This document shows, one piece after another, positions 57,413 to 64,000 of a DNA stretch of 64,000 nt. The translations under genes were made by a program, and so were the position numbers. Numbering within the stretch: the stretch's first letter is position 1; every line of letters begins with the position of its first letter. Source of the stretch: CAVSIP01 sp963728075 (GTDB lineage Bacteria; Actinomycetota; Actinomycetes; JAFAQI01; DASSKL01). The notes beneath the pieces were generated by a model. The model worked only from the letters and a program-made list of their open reading frames with translations. It did not search any database and was not told the origin of the DNA. The stretch covers positions 496,001-560,000 of the forward strand of contig CAVSIP010000003.1 in the NCBI GenBank assembly GCA_963728075.1, read 5' to 3'.

Positions 57413-58711
57413 ATGGCCGAGCCGTCGATCCGGGACCTGGCCGAGCAGCACTGGCAGGGTGCGGGGGACCTCGTCCACACCCACCACCCCGTCATCCCCG
57501 TCGCGGGGCGGCACGCGGAGGAGATCGGCGACGGCGTGCTCTACCTCAAGAGCATCGCGGGCGTCACGACGGTGGACACGGGCGACGGGCTGGTCATGCT
57601 CGACACCGGGCACCTGCTCGACCGCGACCACACCTACGAGCAGGTCCGCCGCTGGCGCGCGTCCGCGCCGCTGCGCGCGGCGGTGTACTCCCACCACCAC
57701 GTCGACCACATCTTCGGCACCCAGCCGTTCGAGGCGGAGTCGTCGCGCGACGGCCGGCCGGGCCCGACCGTGTACGCGCACCGGGAGACCGGGCCGCACT
57801 TCGACCGCTACCTGCGCACCCGCGGCTGGAACGCCGCGATCAACAAGCGGCAGTTCGCCCTGCCGGTCGACCGCTTCGACTGGCCGGGGGAGTACCGCTA
57901 CCCCGACGTCACGTACGACGACCGGCTGACGTTCCGGACCGGCGAGCTCACCTTCGAGCTGCACCACGCCCGCGGCGAGACCGACGACGCGACGTGGACC
58001 TGGGTCCCGGAGCGCCGGTTGCTGCACCCCGGCGACCTGTTCATCTGGGCGGTGCCGAACGCCGGCAACCCGCAGAAGGTGCAGCGCTACCTGTCGGACT
58101 GGGCGGTCGCCCTGCGGCGGATGGCCGGGCTCGGCGCCGAGCTCATGGTGCCCGGGCACGGGCTGCCGGTGTTCGGCGCGGACCGGATCCGGGCCGCGCT
58201 GACCGACACCGCGGACCTGCTGCAGTCCGTCGAGGACCAGTGCCTGGCGCTGATGAACCAGGGGGCGCCGCTCGACCGGCTGCTGCACGAGGTGGAGGTG
58301 CCGGCGCACCTGCGCGACCAGCCGTACCTGCGGCCGGTGTACGACCACCCGCAGTTCCTCGTCCGCAACGTCTGGCGCCGCTACGGCGGCTGGTGGGACG
58401 GCGAGCCCGACCGCCTGCTGCCCGCGCCGCGGGCGCAGGAGGCGGCCGAGTGGGTGCGCCTCGCCGGCGGGGTGGAGGCGGTGCTCGCCCGCGTCGGGGA
58501 GCTGGCGGAGGCCGGTGACCTGCGCCTGGCCTGCCACCTGGTCGAGGCGGCGGTGCTCGCGGCACCGGACTCCGCGGAGGCGCACCGCCTGCGCAGCGAG
58601 GTGTACGCCGCGCGCGCGGCCACGTACGACTCGTCGATGGCGCGCAACATCCTGGGCCACGCCGCCCGGGCCAGCGAGCAGGGCAAGCGCGACCTCGCCG
58701 GCGAGTACTGA
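57413..58711 (+). CDS. Metallo-beta-lactamase-fold hydrolase with alkylsulfatase-type dimerisation domain
   Basis: 432 aa, ATG after GGGAGGG. The MBL fold shows VTTVDTGDGLVMLDTGH, the metal site YSHHHVDHIFG (near residue 93-103), HHARGETDDATWTW, LLHPGDLFIW (Asp) and LMVPGHGLPVFG (final His). The second half (WWDGEPDRLLPAP, then helical AACHLVE-type segment LACHLVEAAVLAAPDSAEAHRLRSEVY) is the alkyl sulfatase dimerisation domain seen in SdsA1/BDS1-type enzymes. The C-terminal sterol-carrier domain of full sulfatases is missing. Predicted role: hydrolysis of a sulfate or other ester. It is likely co-expressed with the FAD oxidoreductase. Confidence 0.88.
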   Translation: MAEPSIRDLAEQHWQGAGDLVHTHHPVIPVAGRHAEEIGDGVLYLKSIAGVTTVDTGDGLVMLDTGHLLDRDHTYEQVRRWRASAPLRAAVYSHHHVDHIFGTQPFEAESSRDGRPGPTVYAHRETGPHFDRYLRTRGWNAAINKRQFALPVDRFDWPGEYRYPDVTYDDRLTFRTGELTFELHHARGETDDATWTWVPERRLLHPGDLFIWAVPNAGNPQKVQRYLSDWAVALRRMAGLGAELMVPGHGLPVFGADRIRAALTDTADLLQSVEDQCLALMNQGAPLDRLLHEVEVPAHLRDQPYLRPVYDHPQFLVRNVWRRYGGWWDGEPDRLLPAPRAQEAAEWVRLAGGVEAVLARVGELAEAGDLRLACHLVEAAVLAAPDSAEAHRLRSEVYAARAATYDSSMARNILGHAARASEQGKRDLAGEY

Positions 58712-58748
58712 CCCGCCCGCCCCCACCCCCTACCGAGCGGGCGCGGGT
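58711..58748. terminator. Bidirectional terminator-like inverted repeat between convergent genes
   Basis: ACCCGCCCGC at the left and GCGGGCGCGGGT at the right pair with a 2-nt bulge. It fills the 38-bp space between the convergent MBL hydrolase and gmd stops. No other feature is seen there. Confidence 0.45.
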
Positions 58749-58749
58749 G

Positions 58750-59745
58750 TCAGCGGGCCTCGTGCTCGGCGAGGCGCTTCTCGGCCTCGAGGTCGGCGTC
58801 GACCATCATCTGGATGAGCGTCGGGAACTCGACCTTCGGCTCCCAGCCGAGCTGCTCCTTGGCCTTGCTCGCGTCGCCGATGAGCAGGTCGACCTCGGCC
58901 GGGCGGAAGAACCGCGGGTCCTGCACGACGTGGCCGCTCCAGTCGTCGAGCCCCACGTGCCTGAACGCGACGTCGAGCAGCTCGCGGATGGAGTGGGTCT
59001 GGCCGGTGGCGATGACGTAGTCGTCCGGCTCCGGCTGCTGGAGCATCATCCACATCGCCTCGACGTAGTCACCGGCGAAGCCCCAGTCGCGGCGGGAGTC
59101 GAGGTTGCCCAGCGCGACGTTCTCCTGCAGGCCGAGGGCGATCCGGGCGACCGCGCGGGTCACCTTGCGGGTGACGAACTCGTACCCGCGGCGCGGCGAC
59201 TCGTGGTTGAACAGGATGCCCGAGCAGGCGAACGCGCCGTAGGACTCGCGGTAGTTCACCGTCATGTAGTGGCCGAACGTCTTGGCCACGCCGTACGGCG
59301 AGCGCGGGTGGAACGGGGTGGTCTCGCGCTGCGGGGTCTCGCGGACCTTGCCGAACATCTCCGAGCTCGACGCCTGGTAGAAGCGCACCTTGCCCATGTC
59401 GTTCTGGGTGTGGATGCGGATCGCCTCGAGTACCCGCAGGACGCCCATGCCGGTGATCTCACCGGTGAGCTCGGCCTGCTTCCACGACAGCCCCACGAAG
59501 GAGATCGCGCCGAGGTTGTAGACCTCGTCCGGCTGCGCGTACTCCATCGCGCCGATGAGGCTGGGCAGGTCGGTGAGGTCGCCCTCGATCAGCTGGATGC
59601 TCGGGATGATCTTCTCCACGAGCGCGACCTTCGGGTTGGACTGGCCGCGGACGAGGCCGAACACCTCGTAGCCCTTGGCGGCGAGCAGCTCGCCGAGGTA
59701 CAGGCCGTCCTGGCCGGTGATTCCGGTGATCAAGGCGCGTGGCAC
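58750..59745 (-). CDS. gmd: GDP-mannose 4,6-dehydratase
   Basis: 331 aa. It converts GDP-mannose to GDP-4-keto-6-deoxymannose. The start LITGITGQDGLYLGELLAAKG is the GxxGxxG Rossmann motif. The catalytic Ser/Thr-Glu region is YQASSSEMFG, with the YxxxK in SPYGVAKTFGHY near residue 150 and ILFNHESPRRG for substrate binding. The product can go to GDP-L-fucose (needs an epimerase/reductase) or GDP-D-rhamnose (needs RMD). Neither partner is in the window, so the final sugar is open. The gene is separate from the main glycan operon but clearly related to it. Confidence 0.96.
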   Translation of the reverse strand: MPRALITGITGQDGLYLGELLAAKGYEVFGLVRGQSNPKVALVEKIIPSIQLIEGDLTDLPSLIGAMEYAQPDEVYNLGAISFVGLSWKQAELTGEITGMGVLRVLEAIRIHTQNDMGKVRFYQASSSEMFGKVRETPQRETTPFHPRSPYGVAKTFGHYMTVNYRESYGAFACSGILFNHESPRRGYEFVTRKVTRAVARIALGLQENVALGNLDSRRDWGFAGDYVEAMWMMLQQPEPDDYVIATGQTHSIRELLDVAFRHVGLDDWSGHVVQDPRFFRPAEVDLLIGDASKAKEQLGWEPKVEFPTLIQMMVDADLEAEKRLAEHEAR

Positions 59746-59808
59746 GTCCGAACCCTAGCCGGTGCGTCCGGCCGCGCCGGACGGCCGTGGCGGTCCACAC
59801 TGTCCGGC

Positions 59809-60711
59809 GTGGTGGAGTCGACGACGTGGTGCCCGGACACCGCGGTCGACGTGACCACGGTGCTCGCCCCGCTCGTGCGGGGCACGGGTGATCCCGCCTA
59901 CGTCGAGCACGACGGCGTGGTGTGGCGCACCTGCCGTACGCCGGAGGGTCCGGCCACCCTGCGGCTGCAGCCGCGTGCGGGCGCGGTGCACGCGACCGCA
60001 TGGGGCGAGGGGGCGGCCTGGGCGCTGCGGGCGGTGCCGGACCTGCTCGGTGCGCGCGACGACCCGGACGGCTTCGCCCCCGAGCACCCGGTGCTGCGCG
60101 AGGCGTGGCGGCGTCATCGCGACCTGCGCCTGCTGCGCACCGGTCTGGTGCTCGAGGCGCTGGTGCCTGCCGTGCTCGAGCAGAAGGTCACCGGCGGGGA
60201 GGCGCGGCGGTCCTGGCGCGAGCTGCTGTCGCGGTTCGGCACGCCTGCTCCCGGGCCGGCGCCGGGCCGGATGCGGGTGTTCCCGCCCGCGGCGGTGTGG
60301 CGGCGGATCCCGTCCTGGGAGTGGCACCGTGCCGGGGTGGACGGCAAGCGCGCCCGGACGATCCTGGCGGCCGCCGCGGTGGCCGGGCGGCTGGAGGAGA
60401 CCACCGTGCTGCCGCGGGAGCAGGCGCTGCGCCGGCTGCGGGCGGTCCCGGGGGTCGGGGCGTGGACCGCCGCCGAGGTGGCCCAGCGGGCGTACGGAGA
60501 CCCCGACGCCGTCTCCGTCGGCGACTACCACCTGCCGAAGGCGGTGGGGTGGGCGCTGGCCGGGCGGCCGGTCGACGACGCCGGCATGCTCGACCTGCTG
60601 GCGCCGTACGCCCCGCACCGGCAACGGGCCGTACGCCTGCTCGGGCTGACCGGCGTGCGCGCGCCGTCGTTCGGGCCGCGGATGCCGCACCGCGACATCC
60701 GCGGCCTGTGA
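59809..60711 (+). CDS. DNA-3-methyladenine glycosylase II-like (HhH-GPD)
   Basis: 300 aa from tandem GTG codons at 59809 or 59812. The HhH-GPD core reads LRAVPGVGAWTAAEVAQRAYGDPDAV near residue 213-238, followed by the catalytic Asp in SVGDYHLPKAVGW. Upstream are EALVPAVLEQKVTGGEARRSWREL and WEWHRAGVDGKRARTIL. It removes alkylated purines in base excision repair (AlkA family). A glycosylase gene at this place next to fbiB/fbiA is common in actinobacteria. The gene is divergent from gmd and convergent with fbiB, whose stop lies at once after it. Confidence 0.9.
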   Translation: MVESTTWCPDTAVDVTTVLAPLVRGTGDPAYVEHDGVVWRTCRTPEGPATLRLQPRAGAVHATAWGEGAAWALRAVPDLLGARDDPDGFAPEHPVLREAWRRHRDLRLLRTGLVLEALVPAVLEQKVTGGEARRSWRELLSRFGTPAPGPAPGRMRVFPPAAVWRRIPSWEWHRAGVDGKRARTILAAAAVAGRLEETTVLPREQALRRLRAVPGVGAWTAAEVAQRAYGDPDAVSVGDYHLPKAVGWALAGRPVDDAGMLDLLAPYAPHRQRAVRLLGLTGVRAPSFGPRMPHRDIRGL

Positions 60712-61995
60712 CTACCGCCGCAGGGTGAACGTGTCCGGGTCGCGCGGCGGCCGGGCCGGCGGCTCGCCCGCCGGGTGCCCCACGGCGATCGCTCCCATCG
60801 GCTGCCAGCCCGCGGGCAGGTCCAGCGCGCTCCGCACGTCGTCCGGGCAGAACAGCGCGCTCGACACCCACGCCGAGCCCAGCCCCTCGACGGCGAGCGC
60901 CACGAGCAGGTTCTCGATGCCGGCTCCCATGGCGAGCAGGAACATCTCCCGCTCCGCCGCGGCGCGGCGGTCGTCGGGGTAGGGGTGGGCGCCGTCCGGC
61001 ACCAGGCACGGGACGACGAGGTACGGCGCGCGGCGCAGCACGTCGCCCCGCCGGGTCCGGCGGGCGACCGCGTCCTCGGGGAACCCGTCGGCGCGCAGGT
61101 CGGCCTGCCAGCGGGCGAGCATGGCGTCGAGCAGGGCGTCCCGCCGTTCCTCGACGAGGACGAACCGCCACGGGGCGGTGTGGTGCGGCGCCGGGGCGGT
61201 GACCGCCGCGGCCACCGCGCGCAGCACCGCCTCGCGGTCGACCGGTGCGTGCGCGAACTCCCGTACGGTCCGCCGCGCGAGGACCACGTCGCGGGCCCCG
61301 AGCCGGAACAGGTCCTCCCCGGCCGGCCGCACCAGTGCCCGGCTGCCCGCGCCCTCGTCGTCCGGCAGCCAGCGCAGCCCGCGCACGACGGCGACCGGTA
61401 CGCCGTCGAGCTTGCCCTTGACCAGCTCGGCGGCCGCGGCGACCTCGTCGGCATCCGCGATCTCGGTGACCTCGAGCACGTTGCCGTACGGGTCGGCCTG
61501 GCCGCGGTAGTCGCGGACCGCCCGCATGCCCGCGACGCCGATGGCGACGTCGGTGTGCCCGTGCCGCCACGGCCGGCCGAACGTGTCGGACACCACGACG
61601 GCGACGTCCACACCGAGCCGCACCCGCAGCCCGTCGCGCAGCCGGTGGGCCGACGCGTCCGGGTCCTCCGGCAGGAGCAGCACCCGGCCCGCCGCGACGT
61701 TGCTCGCGTCGACGCCGGCCGCCGCCATGACGAAGCCCTGCCGGTTCTCGACGATCCGCAGCGGGCCGCGCCGGGCGACCACGCGTACGGTCTCGCCGTC
61801 GATCGCGGCCTCCCGGTCGCCGTCGGCGTACCGGTCCTCGGCCTTGCTGACCACCTTGCTGGTGACGACGACGACGTCGCCGTCGCGCAGGTCGGGCACC
61901 GCATCCGCGACGAGCGCGGCGAGGTCCGTGCCCGGGGCCACCTCGGGCAGCCCGGCGACGCCCCACACCTCCAGCCGGTCGGCCGGCGCGCTCAC
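60712..61995 (-). CDS. fbiB: F420 biosynthesis protein FbiB (gamma-glutamyl ligase + nitroreductase fusion)
   Basis: 427 aa from the GTG at 61995, overlapping the fbiA stop (GTGA). Residues 1-240 are the CofE ligase domain (LEVWGVAGLPEVAPGTDLA, DVVVVTSKVVSKAEDRY, VVVSDTFGRPWRHGHTDVAIG, ADPYGNVLEVTEIADADE). Residues about 245-427 are an FMN nitroreductase-like domain (RRTVREFAHAPVD, HHTAPWRFVLVEE, LFLLAMGAGIENLLVAL). The two-domain form is actinobacterial; it adds glutamates to F420-0 and reduces dehydro-F420-0. Active F420 use in this organism is therefore expected, although no F420-dependent enzyme is in the window. Confidence 0.96.
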   Translation of the reverse strand: MSAPADRLEVWGVAGLPEVAPGTDLAALVADAVPDLRDGDVVVVTSKVVSKAEDRYADGDREAAIDGETVRVVARRGPLRIVENRQGFVMAAAGVDASNVAAGRVLLLPEDPDASAHRLRDGLRVRLGVDVAVVVSDTFGRPWRHGHTDVAIGVAGMRAVRDYRGQADPYGNVLEVTEIADADEVAAAAELVKGKLDGVPVAVVRGLRWLPDDEGAGSRALVRPAGEDLFRLGARDVVLARRTVREFAHAPVDREAVLRAVAAAVTAPAPHHTAPWRFVLVEERRDALLDAMLARWQADLRADGFPEDAVARRTRRGDVLRRAPYLVVPCLVPDGAHPYPDDRRAAAEREMFLLAMGAGIENLLVALAVEGLGSAWVSSALFCPDDVRSALDLPAGWQPMGAIAVGHPAGEPPARPPRDPDTFTLRR

Positions 61996-62951
61996 CGGCG
62001 CACCGACCCGGCGAGGTCGAGGGCGGCCCGCGCCATCGCCGCGGTCGCGTCGAGGTCGGACATCATCAGCGGGACGGCCCGGGCCGGCAGCCCCTCCTCG
62101 GACAGCGCGTCGGCGGCGTCCTTGTCGGTCTCGTCCACCAGCCAGCCGTCGAGCAGCCCCCCGTCCGCGCGGTTGCCGTAGTGGCGCGCCACTGCCGCTG
62201 CCGTCGTCTCGACGCCGATGGCGGCCAGGCAGGCGTCGGCCATGCCGCGTACGGGCGCGCCGCCGACGATGGGGGACAGGCCGACGACCGGTGCGCCCGT
62301 GGAGCGCAGTGCCTCCCGCACGCCCGGCACGGTGAGGATCGTCCCGACCGACACCACGGGGTTGCTCGGCGGCAGCAGCACGACGTCGGCCTCCGTGAGG
62401 GCCTCGCGCACCCCTGGGGCCGGGCGCGCGTCCTCGGCGCCGGTGAGCGTGATCTGCGCAGCCGGCTCCTCGGCGTGCAGGCGCACCCACCACTCCTGGA
62501 AGTGCACGGTGCGCCCGTCCCGCAGGCGGACGTGCGTCTCCACCGGGTCGTCGGTCATCGGCAGCAGCCGTACGCCGGGCTGCCAGCGCTCGCACAGCCG
62601 GCGGGTGACCTCGGACAGCGGGACCCCGGCGCGCAGCAGGTCGGTGCGGACCAGGTGAGTGGCGAGGTCGCGGTCGCCGAGGCCGAACCACGCCGGCCCG
62701 GCGCCGTACGCCGCGAGCTCCTCCTTCACCCGCCACGTCTCGCCCTCCCGGCCCCACCCCCGCTCGGCGGAGATGCCGCCGCCGAGGGTGTACATGACCG
62801 TGTCGAGGTCCGGGCAGATGCGCAGGCCCAGCAGCGTCATGTCGTCACCGGTGTTGCCCACGACGGTGACGGTGTCGCGCCCCACCACCTCGCGCAGGCC
62901 GAGCAGGAAGCGGGCACCACCGATGCCACCGGCGAGGACGGTCACGCGCAC
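61992..62951 (-). CDS. fbiA: F420 biosynthesis 2-phospho-L-lactate/PEP transferase FbiA (CofD)
   Basis: 319 aa from the GTG at 62951; frame upstream is antisense to the cofG region. The N-terminus VTVLAGGIGGARFLLGL is the defining CofD motif, followed by VVGNTGDDMTLLGLRICPDLDT, TYTLGGG-type MYTLGGGISAERGWG, WFGLGDRDLATHLVRTDLL and LLPPSNPVVSVGTILTVPG. It transfers the phospho-lactyl or enolpyruvyl moiety to Fo. It is operonic with fbiB and divergent from the Fo synthase gene, with 62 bp between the starts. Confidence 0.97.
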   Translation of the reverse strand: MRVTVLAGGIGGARFLLGLREVVGRDTVTVVGNTGDDMTLLGLRICPDLDTVMYTLGGGISAERGWGREGETWRVKEELAAYGAGPAWFGLGDRDLATHLVRTDLLRAGVPLSEVTRRLCERWQPGVRLLPMTDDPVETHVRLRDGRTVHFQEWWVRLHAEEPAAQITLTGAEDARPAPGVREALTEADVVLLPPSNPVVSVGTILTVPGVREALRSTGAPVVGLSPIVGGAPVRGMADACLAAIGVETTAAAVARHYGNRADGGLLDGWLVDETDKDAADALSEEGLPARAVPLMMSDLDATAAMARAALDLAGSVRR

Positions 62952-63000
62952 GGGCGCCAGGTGTCGCAGCCGCGGCCGGAGCCACTTGCGCGGGCGGTCG

Positions 63001-63006
63001 TAGGGT
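63001..63006 (+). promoter_or_regulatory. Leaderless -10 element of the Fo synthase gene
   Basis: TAGGGT is followed by 7 nt and the GTG at 63014 within the 62-bp fbiA/fbiC divergent gap; no Shine-Dalgarno is seen. Confidence 0.4.
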
Positions 63007-63013
63007 GGCGCCC

Positions 63014-64000
63014 GTGGAGCAGCCGACCCCCAGCGCCCTGCGCCGGGCCCTCGCCCGCGTACGCGACGGCAAGCCGCTCGACGCCGTCGAGGCGGAGGTG
63101 CTGCTGCACGCGCGGGGGGACGACCTGACGGCACTGTGCGGGAGCGCGGCGCGGGTACGCGACGCGGGTCTCGAGGCGGCGGGCCGCCCGGGCGTCGTCA
63201 CCTATCAGCCGGAAGGTGTTCATCCCGCTCACCCGGCTGTGCCGCGACCGCTGCCACTACTGCACGTTCGCCACCACCCCGGGCCGGCTGCCCGCGCCGT
63301 ACCTGTCGCCCGGACGAGGTGCTCGCGATCGCCGCACAGGGGGCTGCGCTGGGCTGCAAGGAGGCGCTGTTCACGCTCGGCGACCGGCCGGAGGAGCGCT
63401 GGCCCGCCGCCCGTGCGTGGCTGGACGCCGCGGGCTACGACAGCACGCTGGACTACGTCCGGGCGATGGCGGTCCGGGTGCTGGAGGAGACCGGCCTGCT
63501 GCCGCACCTGAACCCCGGTGTCATGTCCTGGCAGGAGCTGCAGCGGCTCAAGCCGGTCGCGCCGTCGATGGGCATGATGCTCGAGACGACGGCCGACGCT
63601 GCCCGCGGCACCGCGGCAGCCCGGACAAGGTGCCGGCCGTACGGCTGCGGGTGCTGGAGGACGCGGGCCGGTCCAACGTGCCCTTCACCACCGGCATCCT
63701 CGTCGGCATCGGCGAGACCTACGCGGAGCGCGTCGACTCCCTGTTCGCGATCCGCAAGGTGGCCCGGGCGTACGAGGGCGTGCAGGAGGTCATCGTCCAG
63801 AACTTCCGGGCCAAGGACGACACCGCGATGCGGGACGCCCCGGACGTCGGCCTGGAGGAGTACCTCGCGTCGATCGCGGTGGCCCGTCTCCTGCTCGGCC
63901 CGCGGATGCGCGTGCAGGCGCCGCCGAACCTCGTGGACCTCGGCGAGTGCGCGCGGCTGCTCGCCGCGGGCGTGGACGACTGGGGCGGGGTGTCGCCCCT
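63014..64000 (+). CDS. fbiC: 7,8-didemethyl-8-hydroxy-5-deazariboflavin (Fo) synthase, N-terminal CofG part, cut by window end and frameshifted
   Basis: GTG 63014 onward. A radical SAM CofG half is spread over frames: TPSALRRALARVRDGKPLDAVEAE, then LTRLCRDRCHYCTFATTPGRL with the CxxxCxxC cluster site, LAIAAQGAALGCKEALFTLGDRPE, HLNPGVMSWQELQRLKPV, GRSNVPFTTGILVGIGET and VQEVIVQNFRAKDDTAM. One-base insertions at 63209 and about 63312 and a deletion after 63614 restore the frame. Actinobacteria usually have CofG-CofH fused as FbiC (about 850 aa), but the CofH half would lie beyond 64000, so separate cofG is not excluded. It makes Fo, the chromophore later used by FbiA. Confidence 0.87.

Noticed and set aside
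63014..64000. Separate short radical SAM fragments as independent genes
   Set aside because: The pieces are consecutive parts of one CofG domain in shifted frames.

Overview
The window is very GC-rich, densely packed, and full of GTG starts and 4-bp start/stop overlaps. It carries coenzyme F420 genes (fbiA, fbiB and the start of fbiC/cofG), DUF1707, TIGR03089, DUF222/HNH and LCP proteins, and class III nucleotide cyclase and BTAD regulators. Together these point to a free-living high-GC actinobacterium (Actinomycetia). Gene content partly mirrors the Mycobacterium tuberculosis Rv3261-Rv3280 neighbourhood (fbiA/fbiB, manB-type pyrophosphorylase, WbbL-like GT2, rmlD, LCP, TIGR03089, fadE-type ACAD, purE/purK, GtrA, acyl-CoA carboxylase beta). 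That comparison is from memory. I cannot name the genus.

Layout. 1-311: 3' end of a HAD hydrolase. 247-4636 (minus): operon of amidohydrolase, class III aminotransferase and methylmalonate-semialdehyde dehydrogenase, probably beta-amino acid/pyrimidine catabolism. 4741-12581: membrane protein, acyl-CoA carboxylase beta, DUF5995, GtrA, acyl-CoA dehydrogenase, purK-purE and a membrane-linked cyclase. 12587-14339 (minus): CoA-binding protein and UDP-glucose dehydrogenase, both frameshifted as given. 14412-21333: secreted TIM-barrel protein, MBOAT acyltransferase, S4 protein, acetoacetyl-CoA synthetase, TIGR03089, GT39. 21376-30218: LCP, rfbB-rfbD, and a secreted PGRP-amidase/SpoIID pair sharing the same repeat domain. 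30223-52650: a large surface-polysaccharide locus with a Wzm/Wzt exporter (frameshifted), about nine glycosyltransferase genes including a 1185-residue methyltransferase-GT2-GT4 fusion, two methyltransferase units, a flippase-like protein, a YfhO-type membrane protein and an NDP-sugar pyrophosphorylase. It is interrupted by an RsbW-like kinase, an HNH protein and a hydrolase. 52725-58711: BTAD/AAA regulator, FAD oxidoreductase and MBL hydrolase, with 11-bp-period direct repeats in the promoter of the oxidoreductase. 58750-59745: gmd. 59809-60711: DNA glycosylase. 60712-64000: fbiB and fbiA (minus) and the truncated fbiC/cofG (plus).

How it fits together. rfbB/rfbD (dTDP-L-rhamnose), ugd (UDP-glucuronate), gmd (GDP-4-keto-6-deoxymannose) and the pyrophosphorylase supply activated sugars. 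The GT2/GT4 enzymes build a glycan, Wzm/Wzt probably exports it with the Wzt C-terminal domain as selector, and LCP would ligate glycopolymer to the wall. The GT-C/YfhO, GtrA and MBOAT proteins could modify it outside.

Data caution. About 21 single-base indels occur in only three blocks (12982-14192, 31551-32557, 63209-63615). Nearly all fall at third codon positions, which suggests consensus or strain-mixture error rather than decay. No rRNA, tRNA, CRISPR array, insertion sequence or prophage was recognised. No stretch above 300 bp lacks a gene.
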